From: Gammaproteobacteria bacterium
GTDB lineage: Bacteria; Pseudomonadota; Gammaproteobacteria; Steroidobacterales; Foliamicaceae
DNA: 64,000 bases
Direction of reading: 5' to 3'
Assembly: GCA_011523505.1 (NCBI GenBank)
Contig: WTGP01000026.1
Span: 62,001-126,000 of the forward strand
Shown here: one piece after another, positions 19,859 to 27,574 of the stretch
Layout of the letters: each line of letters begins with the position of its first letter
Position numbering within the stretch: the stretch's first letter is position 1
Program-made: the position numbers and the translations under genes
The notes under the pieces: generated by a model
The model's database searches: none
What the model was told of the DNA's origin: nothing
Seen by the model: the letters and a program-made list of their open reading frames with translations, nothing else

Positions 19859-20698
19859 ATGGACCTATTGAACGATCTGATCAAGGACTCTTTTGGGGCC
19901 GCCGCGGCCCGCGAGTTGTGCCGCAGTAGCGGGCTTTTTGAACCGGGCCGGCTGTACAGGCGTATCGAAATCAGCGAGACGCTGCGCAAGGAATTTGTCC
20001 GGCATGGCGGGGATTCCGGCACCACGAACGCGGCCGTGGCTACCGTGCTGAAGAAGTGGCTCCTGACGCGCGCCAGCCCCTTTCGCAGAGAAATGCGGGG
20101 GCGCTATCGGTTCCTGGGTCTTCAGAGAGAGAACAGGGAGTACCCGGGTGCGGGCGTTGGGGGGTCCCCTGTGCGCGATGCTCCCATGGATTACGTGCCG
20201 ACTCCCGAACGTGAAATCGGCGCAGGCCCCTGTGAAGTGTACGCCTGGTGCATGCCCGGGTATGGGGCTACCCGAGACGGCCGCTGGCCGATAAGAATCG
20301 GCAGGGCCGGAACCGAAGGATTCAAGGGCCAGTTGCGCGACTTTCACGAAAACCTTCCGGAACGGCCCCGCTACCTGCTGAGGCTGGGTTGCGCCGACGA
20401 TGCCGAAGCCCGCAGGCGGGAGTCGCTGCTGCATGCCTGGTTCACGGAACGTGGGCAGCAGCGTGAGGAGGCGTCGGGAGATGCATGGTTCCTGACCAAT
20501 CCCGGCCAGATCGACGAAGCGATACAACAACTGATGGAGGGGGAGATGCATGGCCGCGGCATAACTCTTGAGGAAATGGACAAGCTATTTGCGGAAGCGA
20601 CCAAGGACGTTCCGGACGAGGAATGGGCAAACCTGCCCGACGACCTGATCGACCGGCTTGACGAGTATCTGTACGGCGTGGACCGCTACCGCCAATGA
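19859..20698 (+). CDS. GIY-YIG-like (T5orf172/MUG113-type) protein with antitoxin-like tail
   Basis: ATG 19859 gives 279 residues and has a clear ribosome site; the track start at 19664 lies before the promoter. Three parts are visible. Residues 1-90 are helical and basic and may be a winged helix. Residues about 124-215 follow the GIY-YIG superfamily pattern: VYAW, then IRIGRA, an arginine (Arg160), Glu188 in RRRESLLHAWF, and WF at 210-211. Residues 234-273 (ITLEEMDKLFAEATKD...PDDLIDRLDEYLYG) are acidic and helical. The TGA overlaps the ATG of a PIN-domain gene. Whether it is an antitoxin, a nuclease or both is undetermined; family placement is by motif reading only. Confidence 0.68.
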   Translation: MDLLNDLIKDSFGAAAARELCRSSGLFEPGRLYRRIEISETLRKEFVRHGGDSGTTNAAVATVLKKWLLTRASPFRREMRGRYRFLGLQRENREYPGAGVGGSPVRDAPMDYVPTPEREIGAGPCEVYAWCMPGYGATRDGRWPIRIGRAGTEGFKGQLRDFHENLPERPRYLLRLGCADDAEARRRESLLHAWFTERGQQREEASGDAWFLTNPGQIDEAIQQLMEGEMHGRGITLEEMDKLFAEATKDVPDEEWANLPDDLIDRLDEYLYGVDRYRQ

Positions 20699-21156
20699 AG
20701 ACCGTATTCGCTGACACGGCCTATTGGGTAGCCGTATTCCGGCCGCGCGATCAATGGCGCTCCGCGGCCCGGTTTGCGCTGCGGCAGTTGGGACCAGTCA
20801 ATATCGTAACCACCGACGAAGTCCTGACCGAGTTCCTTGCCAGTGCGTCCAGGGGAGGGCCAGAGGTTCGTCTGAGCGCCGTTCGCAGCGTGCGGGAGCT
20901 GCAGAACAATCCCAGAGTGCGAGTCATGCCGCAGTCCAGGGAGTCGTTTTGCAAGGCGCTGGACCGCTACGCGGCGCGTGCCGACAAGAGCTACAGTCTT
21001 CAGGATTGCGTGTCGATGAACGTCATGGAGGATCAGTCGATTACGGATATTCTCACCAGCGACCGCCATTTCGAACAGGAAGGATTTACCGTGCTCATGA
21101 ATCGGGCCAGCGCGCGTTCGAAGTCGGTTCAGGACGACTTCCCAAGGCCGGGATAA
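20695..21156 (+). CDS. PIN-domain ribonuclease (VapC-like toxin candidate)
   Basis: A 153-residue PIN domain with all four acidic residues of the metal site in the expected places: Asp7 (FADTAYW), Glu46 (VLTEFL), Asp104 (YSLQDCVSM) and Asp123 (LTSDRHF). The ending DRHFEQEGFTVLM is a common VapC-type signature. PIN toxins cut RNA, often tRNA or rRNA. It starts inside the stop codon of the GIY-YIG-like gene (ATGA), the tight coupling seen in toxin-antitoxin pairs, but the partner is not a standard VapB. Intact active-site residues argue that it is functional. Confidence 0.85.
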   Translation: MKTVFADTAYWVAVFRPRDQWRSAARFALRQLGPVNIVTTDEVLTEFLASASRGGPEVRLSAVRSVRELQNNPRVRVMPQSRESFCKALDRYAARADKSYSLQDCVSMNVMEDQSITDILTSDRHFEQEGFTVLMNRASARSKSVQDDFPRPG

Positions 21157-21242
21157 TCGCTCACCCGACGGCGAGGTGGCGGCTTCTCCGGGTAAGGAAT
21201 ACACTACACGCCACAAGTGTCCGGACCTTGGGAGATCCACAG

Positions 21243-22259
21243 ATGACGAACGCAAAACTCGCTGAAATCGCACAGGCCATGGTGGCGCCCGGAAAGGGCA
21301 TCCTGGCGGCCGACGAAAGCACTCCAACGATCGGAAAACGCTTTGCGGGCATCGGGGTGGAATCGACCGAGCCGCTACGCCGCGACTACCGCGCCATGCT
21401 GTTTGCCGCACCGGAGGCCGACCAGTACATCAGCGGCGTGATCCTCTTCGACGAAACGTTGCGGCAGACCATGCCGGACGGCGAACCGATACCTCAATAC
21501 CTGGCGGGCCGCGGCATGATTCCCGGAATCAAGGTGGACAAGGGCGCCAAGCCGCTGGCCGGCTGCCCGGGCGAGAAGGTGACGGAAGGGCTGGACGGGT
21601 TGCGTGAGCGGCTGGCGGAGTATCGAAGCCTGGGGGCGCAGTTCGCGAAATGGCGGGCGGTCATCGCCATCGGCGAGGGTGTGCCCAGCGATTGCTGCGT
21701 GCACGCCAACGCCCATGCGCTGGCGCGCTATGCGGCGCTATGCCAGGAGGCCGGCCTGGTGCCCATCGTGGAGCCGGAAGTGCTGATGGACGGGCCGCAC
21801 CCCATTTCGCGCTGCGAGCAGGTGACCGGCGCGGTGCTCGACCAGACCTTCGATGAACTGGAGCGGCACCGGGTGGAACTGGAAGGCATCGTGCTGAAGC
21901 CCAATATGGTCGTCTCCGGAAATGAGTGTCCGGCGCAGGCCGGCGTGGAAGAAGTCGCGGAGGCCACCCTGCGGACCCTGAAGGCGCATGTGCCGGCGGC
22001 GGTGCCGGGCATCGCTTTTCTGTCCGGCGGGCAGTCGGCGGAAGAGGCGACCGCGCACCTGAGCGCCATGAACGCGCGGGGACCGCACCCCTGGCAGGTG
22101 TCCTTCTCCTACGGTCGCGCGCTGCAGGCGCCGGCGCTGGCCGCCTGGCAGGGCAGGGCGGATCAACTGGGCGACGCGCAGCGGGCCTTCGGCGAGCGCG
22201 CCCGGCTAAACGGCCTGGCCCGCACCGGCGACTACCGCCCCGAGCTGGAAGCCGCGTAG
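21243..22259 (+). CDS. Fructose-bisphosphate aldolase, class I
   Basis: The start is ATG 21243 behind a GGGAG ribosome site. The much longer ORF from 20724 reads through the PIN gene in another frame. The 338-residue product matches the eukaryote-like class I aldolases: KGILAADEST near the N-terminus, Schiff-base Lys219 in EGIVLKPNMV, and FLSGGQSAEEAT for phosphate binding. It splits fructose 1,6-bisphosphate in glycolysis or joins trioses in gluconeogenesis. The last residue is not the Tyr found at the animal enzyme's end. A TACACT element at 21199 could be its -10 box. Confidence 0.95.
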   Translation: MTNAKLAEIAQAMVAPGKGILAADESTPTIGKRFAGIGVESTEPLRRDYRAMLFAAPEADQYISGVILFDETLRQTMPDGEPIPQYLAGRGMIPGIKVDKGAKPLAGCPGEKVTEGLDGLRERLAEYRSLGAQFAKWRAVIAIGEGVPSDCCVHANAHALARYAALCQEAGLVPIVEPEVLMDGPHPISRCEQVTGAVLDQTFDELERHRVELEGIVLKPNMVVSGNECPAQAGVEEVAEATLRTLKAHVPAAVPGIAFLSGGQSAEEATAHLSAMNARGPHPWQVSFSYGRALQAPALAAWQGRADQLGDAQRAFGERARLNGLARTGDYRPELEAA

Positions 22260-22267
22260 CGGGGTCA

Positions 22268-22286
22268 GGGCGGGACGCCGCGAGGG
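22268..22286. repeat. Copy 2 of a 19-base intergenic repeat, with hairpin
   Basis: gggcgggacgccgcgaggg here is the exact inverse of 8840-8858. Together with the following bases it makes a 7-base-pair stem GCGAGGG-ACATG-CCCTCGC (22280-22298). It sits between the convergent aldolase and permease genes, 8 bases from the permease stop, which suits a bidirectional terminator or REP-like element. Confidence 0.7.
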
Positions 22287-22306
22287 ACATGCCCTCGCTC
22301 CCTGGA

Positions 22307-23629
22307 TCAGGCTTTCGCGAGGCCGCGCAGCGGTGGTACCAGGTAGTACAGGACCAGGTAAGCCACCATCGAGCCCGCCAGGCCTGACAGCGCCGGCACC
22401 AGCCAATCAGGGGCATTGAAGTAGCTGACCAGTCCCAATGGGTAAGCAATTAGTGCCGCCCAATTGATGAACGGCAAGGCCACTTCGTTATCAGGATCCA
22501 TCTTGCCTCTCGCCACCAAATAATAATGAGCGATAACCGGGCCGATCAGAGGAGGCACAAGCGCCGCCAGTGCAGCAATCCATTCGCCAAAAAACTGGTA
22601 GATCACCAATCCCACGACGGTGCCCAAGAGACCGCAAATGACCGTCATTACTCGTCTGGGACGGCGCATTATGCTGGAAGTCTGAATTACGGGTAGATAC
22701 AGGTTCGCGTCACCCGTTGTCCATAACGCGACGCTCATACCAATCACGCCGAGCCAGGCAATCAATCCTGCCTGTTCGCGCAAATAGGACGTAAAGTCTC
22801 CGTCCCCCCCGTACATGACGCTGCCGAGGGCGCCAACGATCTGGAGAAACCATTGGGCAACTATCAGCACTATGAATGGAATGGCTAGCGCTACCCAGGC
22901 CCTTTTGGCAAAACGCGTGTATTCGGCCATGACAACGGCGCCAACAATCCACGAGCCAATAACCAGATTCGCTCCAGACAGGACGCTCCTGGGCTCGTCC
23001 AAAGCTGCCGCCTTGTCCGATGAAATTGCAAGAAACGCGTCCCATCCTCCGGCTTGGCCAACGTTCAGTTCAATTGTGTACAGTCCCACGCCGACGAGGA
23101 TTACCACGGATGGAATACTGACCCACTCCAGTGCCTTGACCCCGTAGTAGGTAGTAACGGTAAACAGCAATCCGGCCAGTATTGCGACGGCATAGAAGGC
23201 CGGGGAGTCAAAGGACTGCGTCCAGGCAAAGCCGAAGGCGCCTACGACAATTCCTTGCCAGATGATTGTCAATAGCGCAACGAAAAGAACCGGGACGTAA
23301 GCACCAAGTCGACCATATACAAGACGGTAAAGCAAACCGCTGTTGCATGCAGTCTTGTAGCCCATGTAGCCGACAATTGCGCCAATGACAAAGTTGGCCA
23401 GGTTGCCGAAGAAAGATGCCTGGACCGCATCCGGCCAGAAGCTCATCCCCTTGCCAAGCTCGCCGCCGGTCAGCAGGCCGGTCACCAGAAAACCCCAGCC
23501 GAAGGCCAGCGTCAACAGCGGCAGCGTATTGCGCCGTTGCGCGTCGCTGAGCGGCGTCAGCGGGTTGTCGGCGCTTTGCCGCTCCTCCTCGGGCTGCAAG
23601 GTCCACCATTCCCGTAGTCGATTCGCCAT
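22307..23629 (-). CDS. NCS1-family nucleobase permease (CodB-like)
   Basis: A 440-residue protein with about 12 membrane segments. The N-terminal NTLPLLTLAFGWGFLVTG, the GNLANFVIGAIVGYMGYKT region and SVALWTTGDANLYLPVIQTSS are typical of the cytosine/purine/hydantoin (NCS1) transporters. These use ion gradients to import nucleobases or related rings. A GGGG-type ribosome site precedes the ATG at 23629. Codon and base usage is less GC-rich than its neighbours, hinting at separate acquisition. It shares no operon with other nucleobase genes here, although a nucleoside phosphorylase-like gene lies about 10 kb away. Confidence 0.88.
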   Translation of the reverse strand: MANRLREWWTLQPEEERQSADNPLTPLSDAQRRNTLPLLTLAFGWGFLVTGLLTGGELGKGMSFWPDAVQASFFGNLANFVIGAIVGYMGYKTACNSGLLYRLVYGRLGAYVPVLFVALLTIIWQGIVVGAFGFAWTQSFDSPAFYAVAILAGLLFTVTTYYGVKALEWVSIPSVVILVGVGLYTIELNVGQAGGWDAFLAISSDKAAALDEPRSVLSGANLVIGSWIVGAVVMAEYTRFAKRAWVALAIPFIVLIVAQWFLQIVGALGSVMYGGDGDFTSYLREQAGLIAWLGVIGMSVALWTTGDANLYLPVIQTSSIMRRPRRVMTVICGLLGTVVGLVIYQFFGEWIAALAALVPPLIGPVIAHYYLVARGKMDPDNEVALPFINWAALIAYPLGLVSYFNAPDWLVPALSGLAGSMVAYLVLYYLVPPLRGLAKA

Positions 23630-23643
23630 AGTCGGTATCCCCT

Positions 23644-25179
23644 CTATCCCCGTTGCTCCGACGATTCCTCATCGGATTCCTCGTCTCTGTTTTGGCGCCT
23701 GCCGCCGTCCTCGGCCATCATCTCCACTTGCTCCAGGCGCGCCTCGATACGGCTGCGCCGCACGTCGTCTGCATGCTCGGCGGCCTTCAGGGCCAGCTGG
23801 AGCTGGGTGTGCGCGCCGTTCAGGTTGCGGCGCATGAGTTGGTACTCGGCCATGTAGTAGTGCGCATCGGCCGTCTGGCCCGATTCTCCGCTTGCCTGGG
23901 CCAGCAGCCGCATGGTCTCGAGATCGAGCTTGTCGTCCAGCAGATAGTCCATCAGCAGCTCGCGGGCGAGCGGCGCCTGTCCCTCGGCCAGCAGGACTTC
24001 CGCATAGCGATGCCCAAGGCTCACGTTACCGGGGAACAGCGCCAGCGCCTCATCAAAAATCCGCCGTGCCGTGCGGCCGTCTCCCGCAACCGCGTGGGCC
24101 CGTGCAACCGCGATCCGCAACGGGATGGAGTCCGGATAGTCCGTCAGCAGGTTATTCAGAACAGCCATCGCCTCATCGGCGCGTCCCATGCCCAGAAGGG
24201 CCAGGCCCTGACCGTAGAACCTCCCGACATCCGCCTCGGTCTCCGTGAGCGGTTGCGAGCGGAACTGCCGCATGGCTTCTTCCGGGCTGTCACTCCCCAG
24301 CAGCCGGGCCTGGGCGCGGGCCAGGTAGTAGTTGAGGCTGTTGTCGACGTTGCGCATCATGTCCGGTGTGATCCGGGCGCGCGCCTCGGCCATGCGATTG
24401 ACGTTGACGGGATGCGTGCGAAGGATTTCCGGTATCGCCCTTGCGGAAAGCGATTCCGCGCGCGACATCGTCTCGAAGAAAGCGGGCAGGCCGCGCGGAT
24501 CGAAACCGGCTGCGTAGAGCGTGCCTATGCCGATCCGGTCGGCCTCGTGCTCGTGCGCCCGGGTGAAATTGATCTGCTGCTGCTGCGCCATGCCCGTGCC
24601 GGCCATCAGGGCGCCCTGCATGAAGTCGCCGCCGCCGCCCATCAATCCGCCCACCAGCAGGGCGGCGAGCATCGTGGCCATGGTCATGATCGAGGTCCCG
24701 CGCATGGCCTGAATCTGCCGCGAAATGTGATTCTGGGTCACGTGGGCGATCTCGTGGGCGAGAACTCCGGCCAGTTCGCTCTCATTGGCGGTCGCGTCAA
24801 TCAGGCCCGTGTGCACGCCGATGTAGCCTCCCGGCAGCGCAAACGCGTTGATGGATTGGGCCTTGACGACGAAAAAGTGGAACTGGTGGTCGCCGTTCTG
24901 CGCCCGGTAGGCCAGCCGCCGGCCCAGGCTGGATACGTACTCGTTGATTTCCGGATCGGTCACGAGTCGGCCGGCGCTGCGGAACTGCTCGATGACGCTC
25001 AGTGCGATCGCCCGCTCCTGCTCGCGCGTCAGCACCGTGTCGGCCGGGCTGCCCATGTCGGGCAATTCCGCGCCGCCTTGCATCTGCGCGCCCGCCGGCA
25101 GGGTCTGCAAGGTAAAGGCCAGCATGAGCGCTGCGCTGGTCGCGCGCATCAGCGGTCTCGCTGGCGGGGGCGCGTTCAC
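23644..25179 (-). CDS. bepA: BepA-like periplasmic M48 metalloprotease with TPR domain
   Basis: The protein has an N-terminal signal peptide, an M48 protease domain with zinc motif HEIAH (residues 142-146) and the third ligand region HEHEADRIG, then TPR-like helices from about residue 290 to the C-terminus. BepA degrades or helps assemble outer-membrane proteins such as LptD. The start GTG 25179 overlaps the bcp stop (GTGA); ATG 25149 is an alternative and also leaves a good signal peptide. The C-terminus is acidic and charged (NRDEESDEESSEQRG). Linkage to bcp, gcvR and dapA fits the gammaproteobacterial order. Confidence 0.9.
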   Translation of the reverse strand: MNAPPPARPLMRATSAALMLAFTLQTLPAGAQMQGGAELPDMGSPADTVLTREQERAIALSVIEQFRSAGRLVTDPEINEYVSSLGRRLAYRAQNGDHQFHFFVVKAQSINAFALPGGYIGVHTGLIDATANESELAGVLAHEIAHVTQNHISRQIQAMRGTSIMTMATMLAALLVGGLMGGGGDFMQGALMAGTGMAQQQQINFTRAHEHEADRIGIGTLYAAGFDPRGLPAFFETMSRAESLSARAIPEILRTHPVNVNRMAEARARITPDMMRNVDNSLNYYLARAQARLLGSDSPEEAMRQFRSQPLTETEADVGRFYGQGLALLGMGRADEAMAVLNNLLTDYPDSIPLRIAVARAHAVAGDGRTARRIFDEALALFPGNVSLGHRYAEVLLAEGQAPLARELLMDYLLDDKLDLETMRLLAQASGESGQTADAHYYMAEYQLMRRNLNGAHTQLQLALKAAEHADDVRRSRIEARLEQVEMMAEDGGRRQNRDEESDEESSEQRG

Positions 25180-25643
25180 AATTCGCGGACGGCCTCCAGC
25201 ACTTCTTCGGCGTGTCCCTTCACCTTGACCTTGCGCCACTCGCGCCGCAACACGCCCTCTTCGTCGATCAGGAAAGTGCTGCGTTCGATACCCATGTACT
25301 TGCGTCCGTACATGCTCTTTTCCTTGATCACGTCATAGGCCTTGCACAGCGTTTCCTCCGGGTCCGACAGCAGGTGGAACGGAAAGTCCTGCCTGGCGCG
25401 AAAGTTGTCGTGCGAACGAATGGACTCGCGCGAAACGCCCAATATGATCGCGTTGGCGGCCGTGAATTCGTCGTGCATATCGCGAAAATTCTGTCCTTCC
25501 AGCGTGCACCCGGGGGTGCTGTCCTTGGGATAGAAGTAAAGCACCAGTTTGCTGCCCTTGAGATCACCCAGCGTTTGCCGGTCGCCTGCAGTGCTGGCGG
25601 AATCGAAATCCGGCGCCGGCGCGCCCACTTCAGTCGTGCTCAT
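25176..25643 (-). CDS. bcp: Thioredoxin-dependent peroxiredoxin Bcp (PrxQ family)
   Basis: A 155-residue AhpC/TSA-fold protein with peroxidatic Cys46 in PKDSTPGCTLEGQNF. The second cysteine found five residues later in E. coli Bcp is replaced here by Gln (ECxxxxC pattern absent), so a different resolving thiol or a one-Cys mechanism is expected. It reduces hydroperoxides in the cytoplasm. Its stop overlaps the bepA start, and gcvR lies 32 bases upstream on the same strand. Confidence 0.95.
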   Translation of the reverse strand: MSTTEVGAPAPDFDSASTAGDRQTLGDLKGSKLVLYFYPKDSTPGCTLEGQNFRDMHDEFTAANAIILGVSRESIRSHDNFRARQDFPFHLLSDPEETLCKAYDVIKEKSMYGRKYMGIERSTFLIDEEGVLRREWRKVKVKGHAEEVLEAVREL

Positions 25644-25675
25644 TCTGGTCCTCCTTGCGGGTCCTCCATTGCCGC

Positions 25676-26206
25676 CTAGCCGTGTATCGGTTCGATGACC
25701 GCGTCCAGGTTGTTCTTGTCGCAGAAATCATGAAAGTCTTCGCGCAGCACGGCAATGCCCACCTCGCGCGGCACATGCACCTCAAGGCGCACCGCCAGCA
25801 TGGCCGCACCGGTACTAGGAGCATTGTAGCGCCGGGCGTGGACCTCGGCGACGGCCAGCTCGCGCCGGGCAAAGAAACTCACCAGCGCCAGCACGAGGTT
25901 GTCCCGTTCCAGCGCCACCGCCTCCACGTGATAGGGCGCCGCGGGCGCCTGCGGCTCCCGCGAGGCCGTTTCGCTGACGGAAATCTCGCAGCCGGTGCGC
26001 TTGGCATAGCGCTCCAGCGCCGTGCGCACCTTGTTCATAGCATGCCAGTTGCCGTTCACCAGCAGCAGGGCGCCGAAGCTGTTTCCCAGTTGGGTCATGC
26101 GGGCGTCCCGGATGTCTCCGCCCGCCTCGCTGACCACTTCGCTGAGTTCGCGCGCGGACGCCTCTTCCTGCGGGCCCAGGGCCGATATCGCCAGTAATTT
26201 TTCCAT
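25676..26206 (-). CDS. gcvR: GcvR-like ACT-domain regulator
   Basis: A 176-residue protein of two ACT domains: residues 1-75 (LLAISALGPQEEASARELSEVVSEAGGDIRDARMTQLGNSFGALLLV) and about 90-170. This is the glycine cleavage regulator family, which senses glycine and modulates GcvA. Gene order bcp - gcvR - divergent dapA is the same as in E. coli, which strengthens the call. No gcvA is in the window. Only about 45 bases separate it from dapA, so both promoters must share that space. Confidence 0.9.
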   Translation of the reverse strand: MEKLLAISALGPQEEASARELSEVVSEAGGDIRDARMTQLGNSFGALLLVNGNWHAMNKVRTALERYAKRTGCEISVSETASREPQAPAAPYHVEAVALERDNLVLALVSFFARRELAVAEVHARRYNAPSTGAAMLAVRLEVHVPREVGIAVLREDFHDFCDKNNLDAVIEPIHG

Positions 26207-26251
26207 GTTGCGGCTAGCTTACACGCGGGAGCGATAAAATGCCGCGCCGTT

Positions 26252-27127
26252 ATGCGCGGAAGCCTCGTAGCCCTGGTGACGCCCATGGACGCCGCGGGCG
26301 CCGTGGATTATCCGGCCGTGGACCGGCTGATCGACTGGCACGCGGATTCAGGCACTGCCGCCCTGGTCGTGGCCGGAACCACGGGCGAATCGGCAACGCT
26401 GACCCATGACGAGCACGCGGACCTGATTCGCTACGTCGCCGGGCGGGCCGGCGGCAGGATTCCGGTCGTGGCCGGCACCGGATCCAATTCCACGGCGCAG
26501 ACGATCGCCCTTTCGCAGGCCGTGGCCGGCTCCGACATCGTCGCCTGCCTGGTCGTTACGCCGTACTACAACAAGCCCACCCAGGAAGGCATGTTCCGGC
26601 ATTTCACGGCGATTGCGGACGCAGTCGAACAGCCCCTGATCCTCTACAATGTGCCGGGCAGGACAGCGGTGGACCTGTTGCCCGAGACGGTGGGCCGCCT
26701 GGCGGAACATCCCCGGATCGGAGCCTTGAAGGAAGCGACCGGCGAGGTCGAACGGGTGGGACGCTTGAGAGCGCTTTGCGGAGAGAGGTTTGCCTTGTAC
26801 AGCGGCGATGATGCGACGGCGAGGGCCTTTATGCTGGCCGGCGGCGACGGCGTGATTTCGGTGACCGCCAATGTTGCGCCCCGGGCCATGGCGGACATGT
26901 GCGACGCCGCGCTGGCCGGAGACTCCGCGCGCGCCGAGGAACGCGACGCGCCCCTGGCCGCATTGCATGACGCTTTGTTCGTGGAATCCAACCCCATTCC
27001 GGTGAAATGGGCCCTGAATCGCATGAACAGGATCGGCGACGGCATCCGGCTGCCGCTCACCCGGCTGTCCGGGCCGCATCATGCACAGGTGCAGGCTGCG
27101 CTGGACCAGGCGGGAGTGTCGTCATGA
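26252..27127 (+). CDS. dapA: 4-hydroxy-tetrahydrodipicolinate synthase
   Basis: A 291-residue TIM-barrel enzyme with AGTTGESATL, the catalytic tyrosine Tyr132 (LILYNVPGRT) and Schiff-base Lys160 (GALKEATGE). It condenses pyruvate with aspartate semialdehyde in the lysine/diaminopimelate pathway. The N-terminus MRGSLVALVTPM is the standard one. The TGA overlaps the ATG of a small lipoprotein gene (ATGA), the position taken by bamC in E. coli and relatives. Confidence 0.96.
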   Translation: MRGSLVALVTPMDAAGAVDYPAVDRLIDWHADSGTAALVVAGTTGESATLTHDEHADLIRYVAGRAGGRIPVVAGTGSNSTAQTIALSQAVAGSDIVACLVVTPYYNKPTQEGMFRHFTAIADAVEQPLILYNVPGRTAVDLLPETVGRLAEHPRIGALKEATGEVERVGRLRALCGERFALYSGDDATARAFMLAGGDGVISVTANVAPRAMADMCDAALAGDSARAEERDAPLAALHDALFVESNPIPVKWALNRMNRIGDGIRLPLTRLSGPHHAQVQAALDQAGVSS

Positions 27128-27405
27128 GCAAGATGGCGCCTTCGGCCGGACTGGCCGTGCTTGCCCTGGTCCTGCAGGGTTGCGGCGTGGTCGGTGGCGT
27201 GTTCGGCGGCGGCACGCCCCCGTGCGAGATGCCGCAGGAGTACCTGGACGCCGAAGCCGCCAACCCGATGGTTGCGCCCGAGGGGCTGGAGACGCCCCGG
27301 GCTTTCGGAAATCTCGAAATTCCCGAAGGTGAGATACTTGACGGCCAGGCGCGACGGAACAACGGTTCCTGCCTGGAAGAGCCTCCGCGGATCGAACAGC
27401 CCTAG
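27124..27405 (+). CDS. Small lipoprotein at the bamC position, possible minimal BamC
   Basis: Starting at ATG 27124, coupled to dapA, the product is 93 residues with a lipoprotein signal and lipobox LVLQGC. The ORF-track start at 27007 lies inside dapA in another frame. The mature region EYLDAEAANPMVAPEGLETPRAFGNLEIPEG resembles the extended N-terminal segment of BamC that contacts BamD, but the two globular BamC domains are absent. It may therefore be a minimal BamC-like partner of the outer-membrane insertion machine. The position is firm; the homology is an inference from a short segment. Confidence 0.6.
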   Translation: MSKMAPSAGLAVLALVLQGCGVVGGVFGGGTPPCEMPQEYLDAEAANPMVAPEGLETPRAFGNLEIPEGEILDGQARRNNGSCLEEPPRIEQP

Positions 27406-27433
27406 CAGCCAGGCGCGATAATGGCGCATTGCC

Positions 27434-27521
27434 GGAGAGGTGGCCGAGTGGACGAAGGCGCCTGATTGGAGATCAGGTATACGGTCATACCGTATCGTGG
27501 GTTCGAATCCCACCCTCTCCG
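27434..27521 (+). tRNA. tRNA-Ser (anticodon GGA)
   Basis: Acceptor arms GGAGAGG (27434-27440) and CCTCTCC (27514-27520) pair fully, with discriminator G. The anticodon stem CCTGA/TCAGG encloses loop TTGGAGA, anticodon GGA. A long variable arm, as in type II tRNAs, and the GTTCGAATCC T-loop are present. CCA is not encoded. The run GTTTTT directly after the acceptor could end transcription. Confidence 0.95.
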
Positions 27522-27574
27522 TTTTTCCTTATATTGAAAGCATGCGCAAATTCTTCCGCATCCTGTTCCTTGTT

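Noticed and set aside
19859-21156. Ordinary VapBC locus
   Set aside because: The partner of the PIN gene is far longer than VapB and shows a GIY-YIG-like middle, so the standard name would hide the difference.
20724-21242. N-terminal extension of the aldolase ORF
   Set aside because: It lies inside the PIN gene in another frame; ATG 21243 with its own GGGAG site starts the known aldolase N-terminus.
23653-25338. 561-aa plus-strand ORF opposite bepA
   Set aside because: Spans the antisense of two genes and carries no family feature; bepA on the other strand has zinc motif and TPRs.
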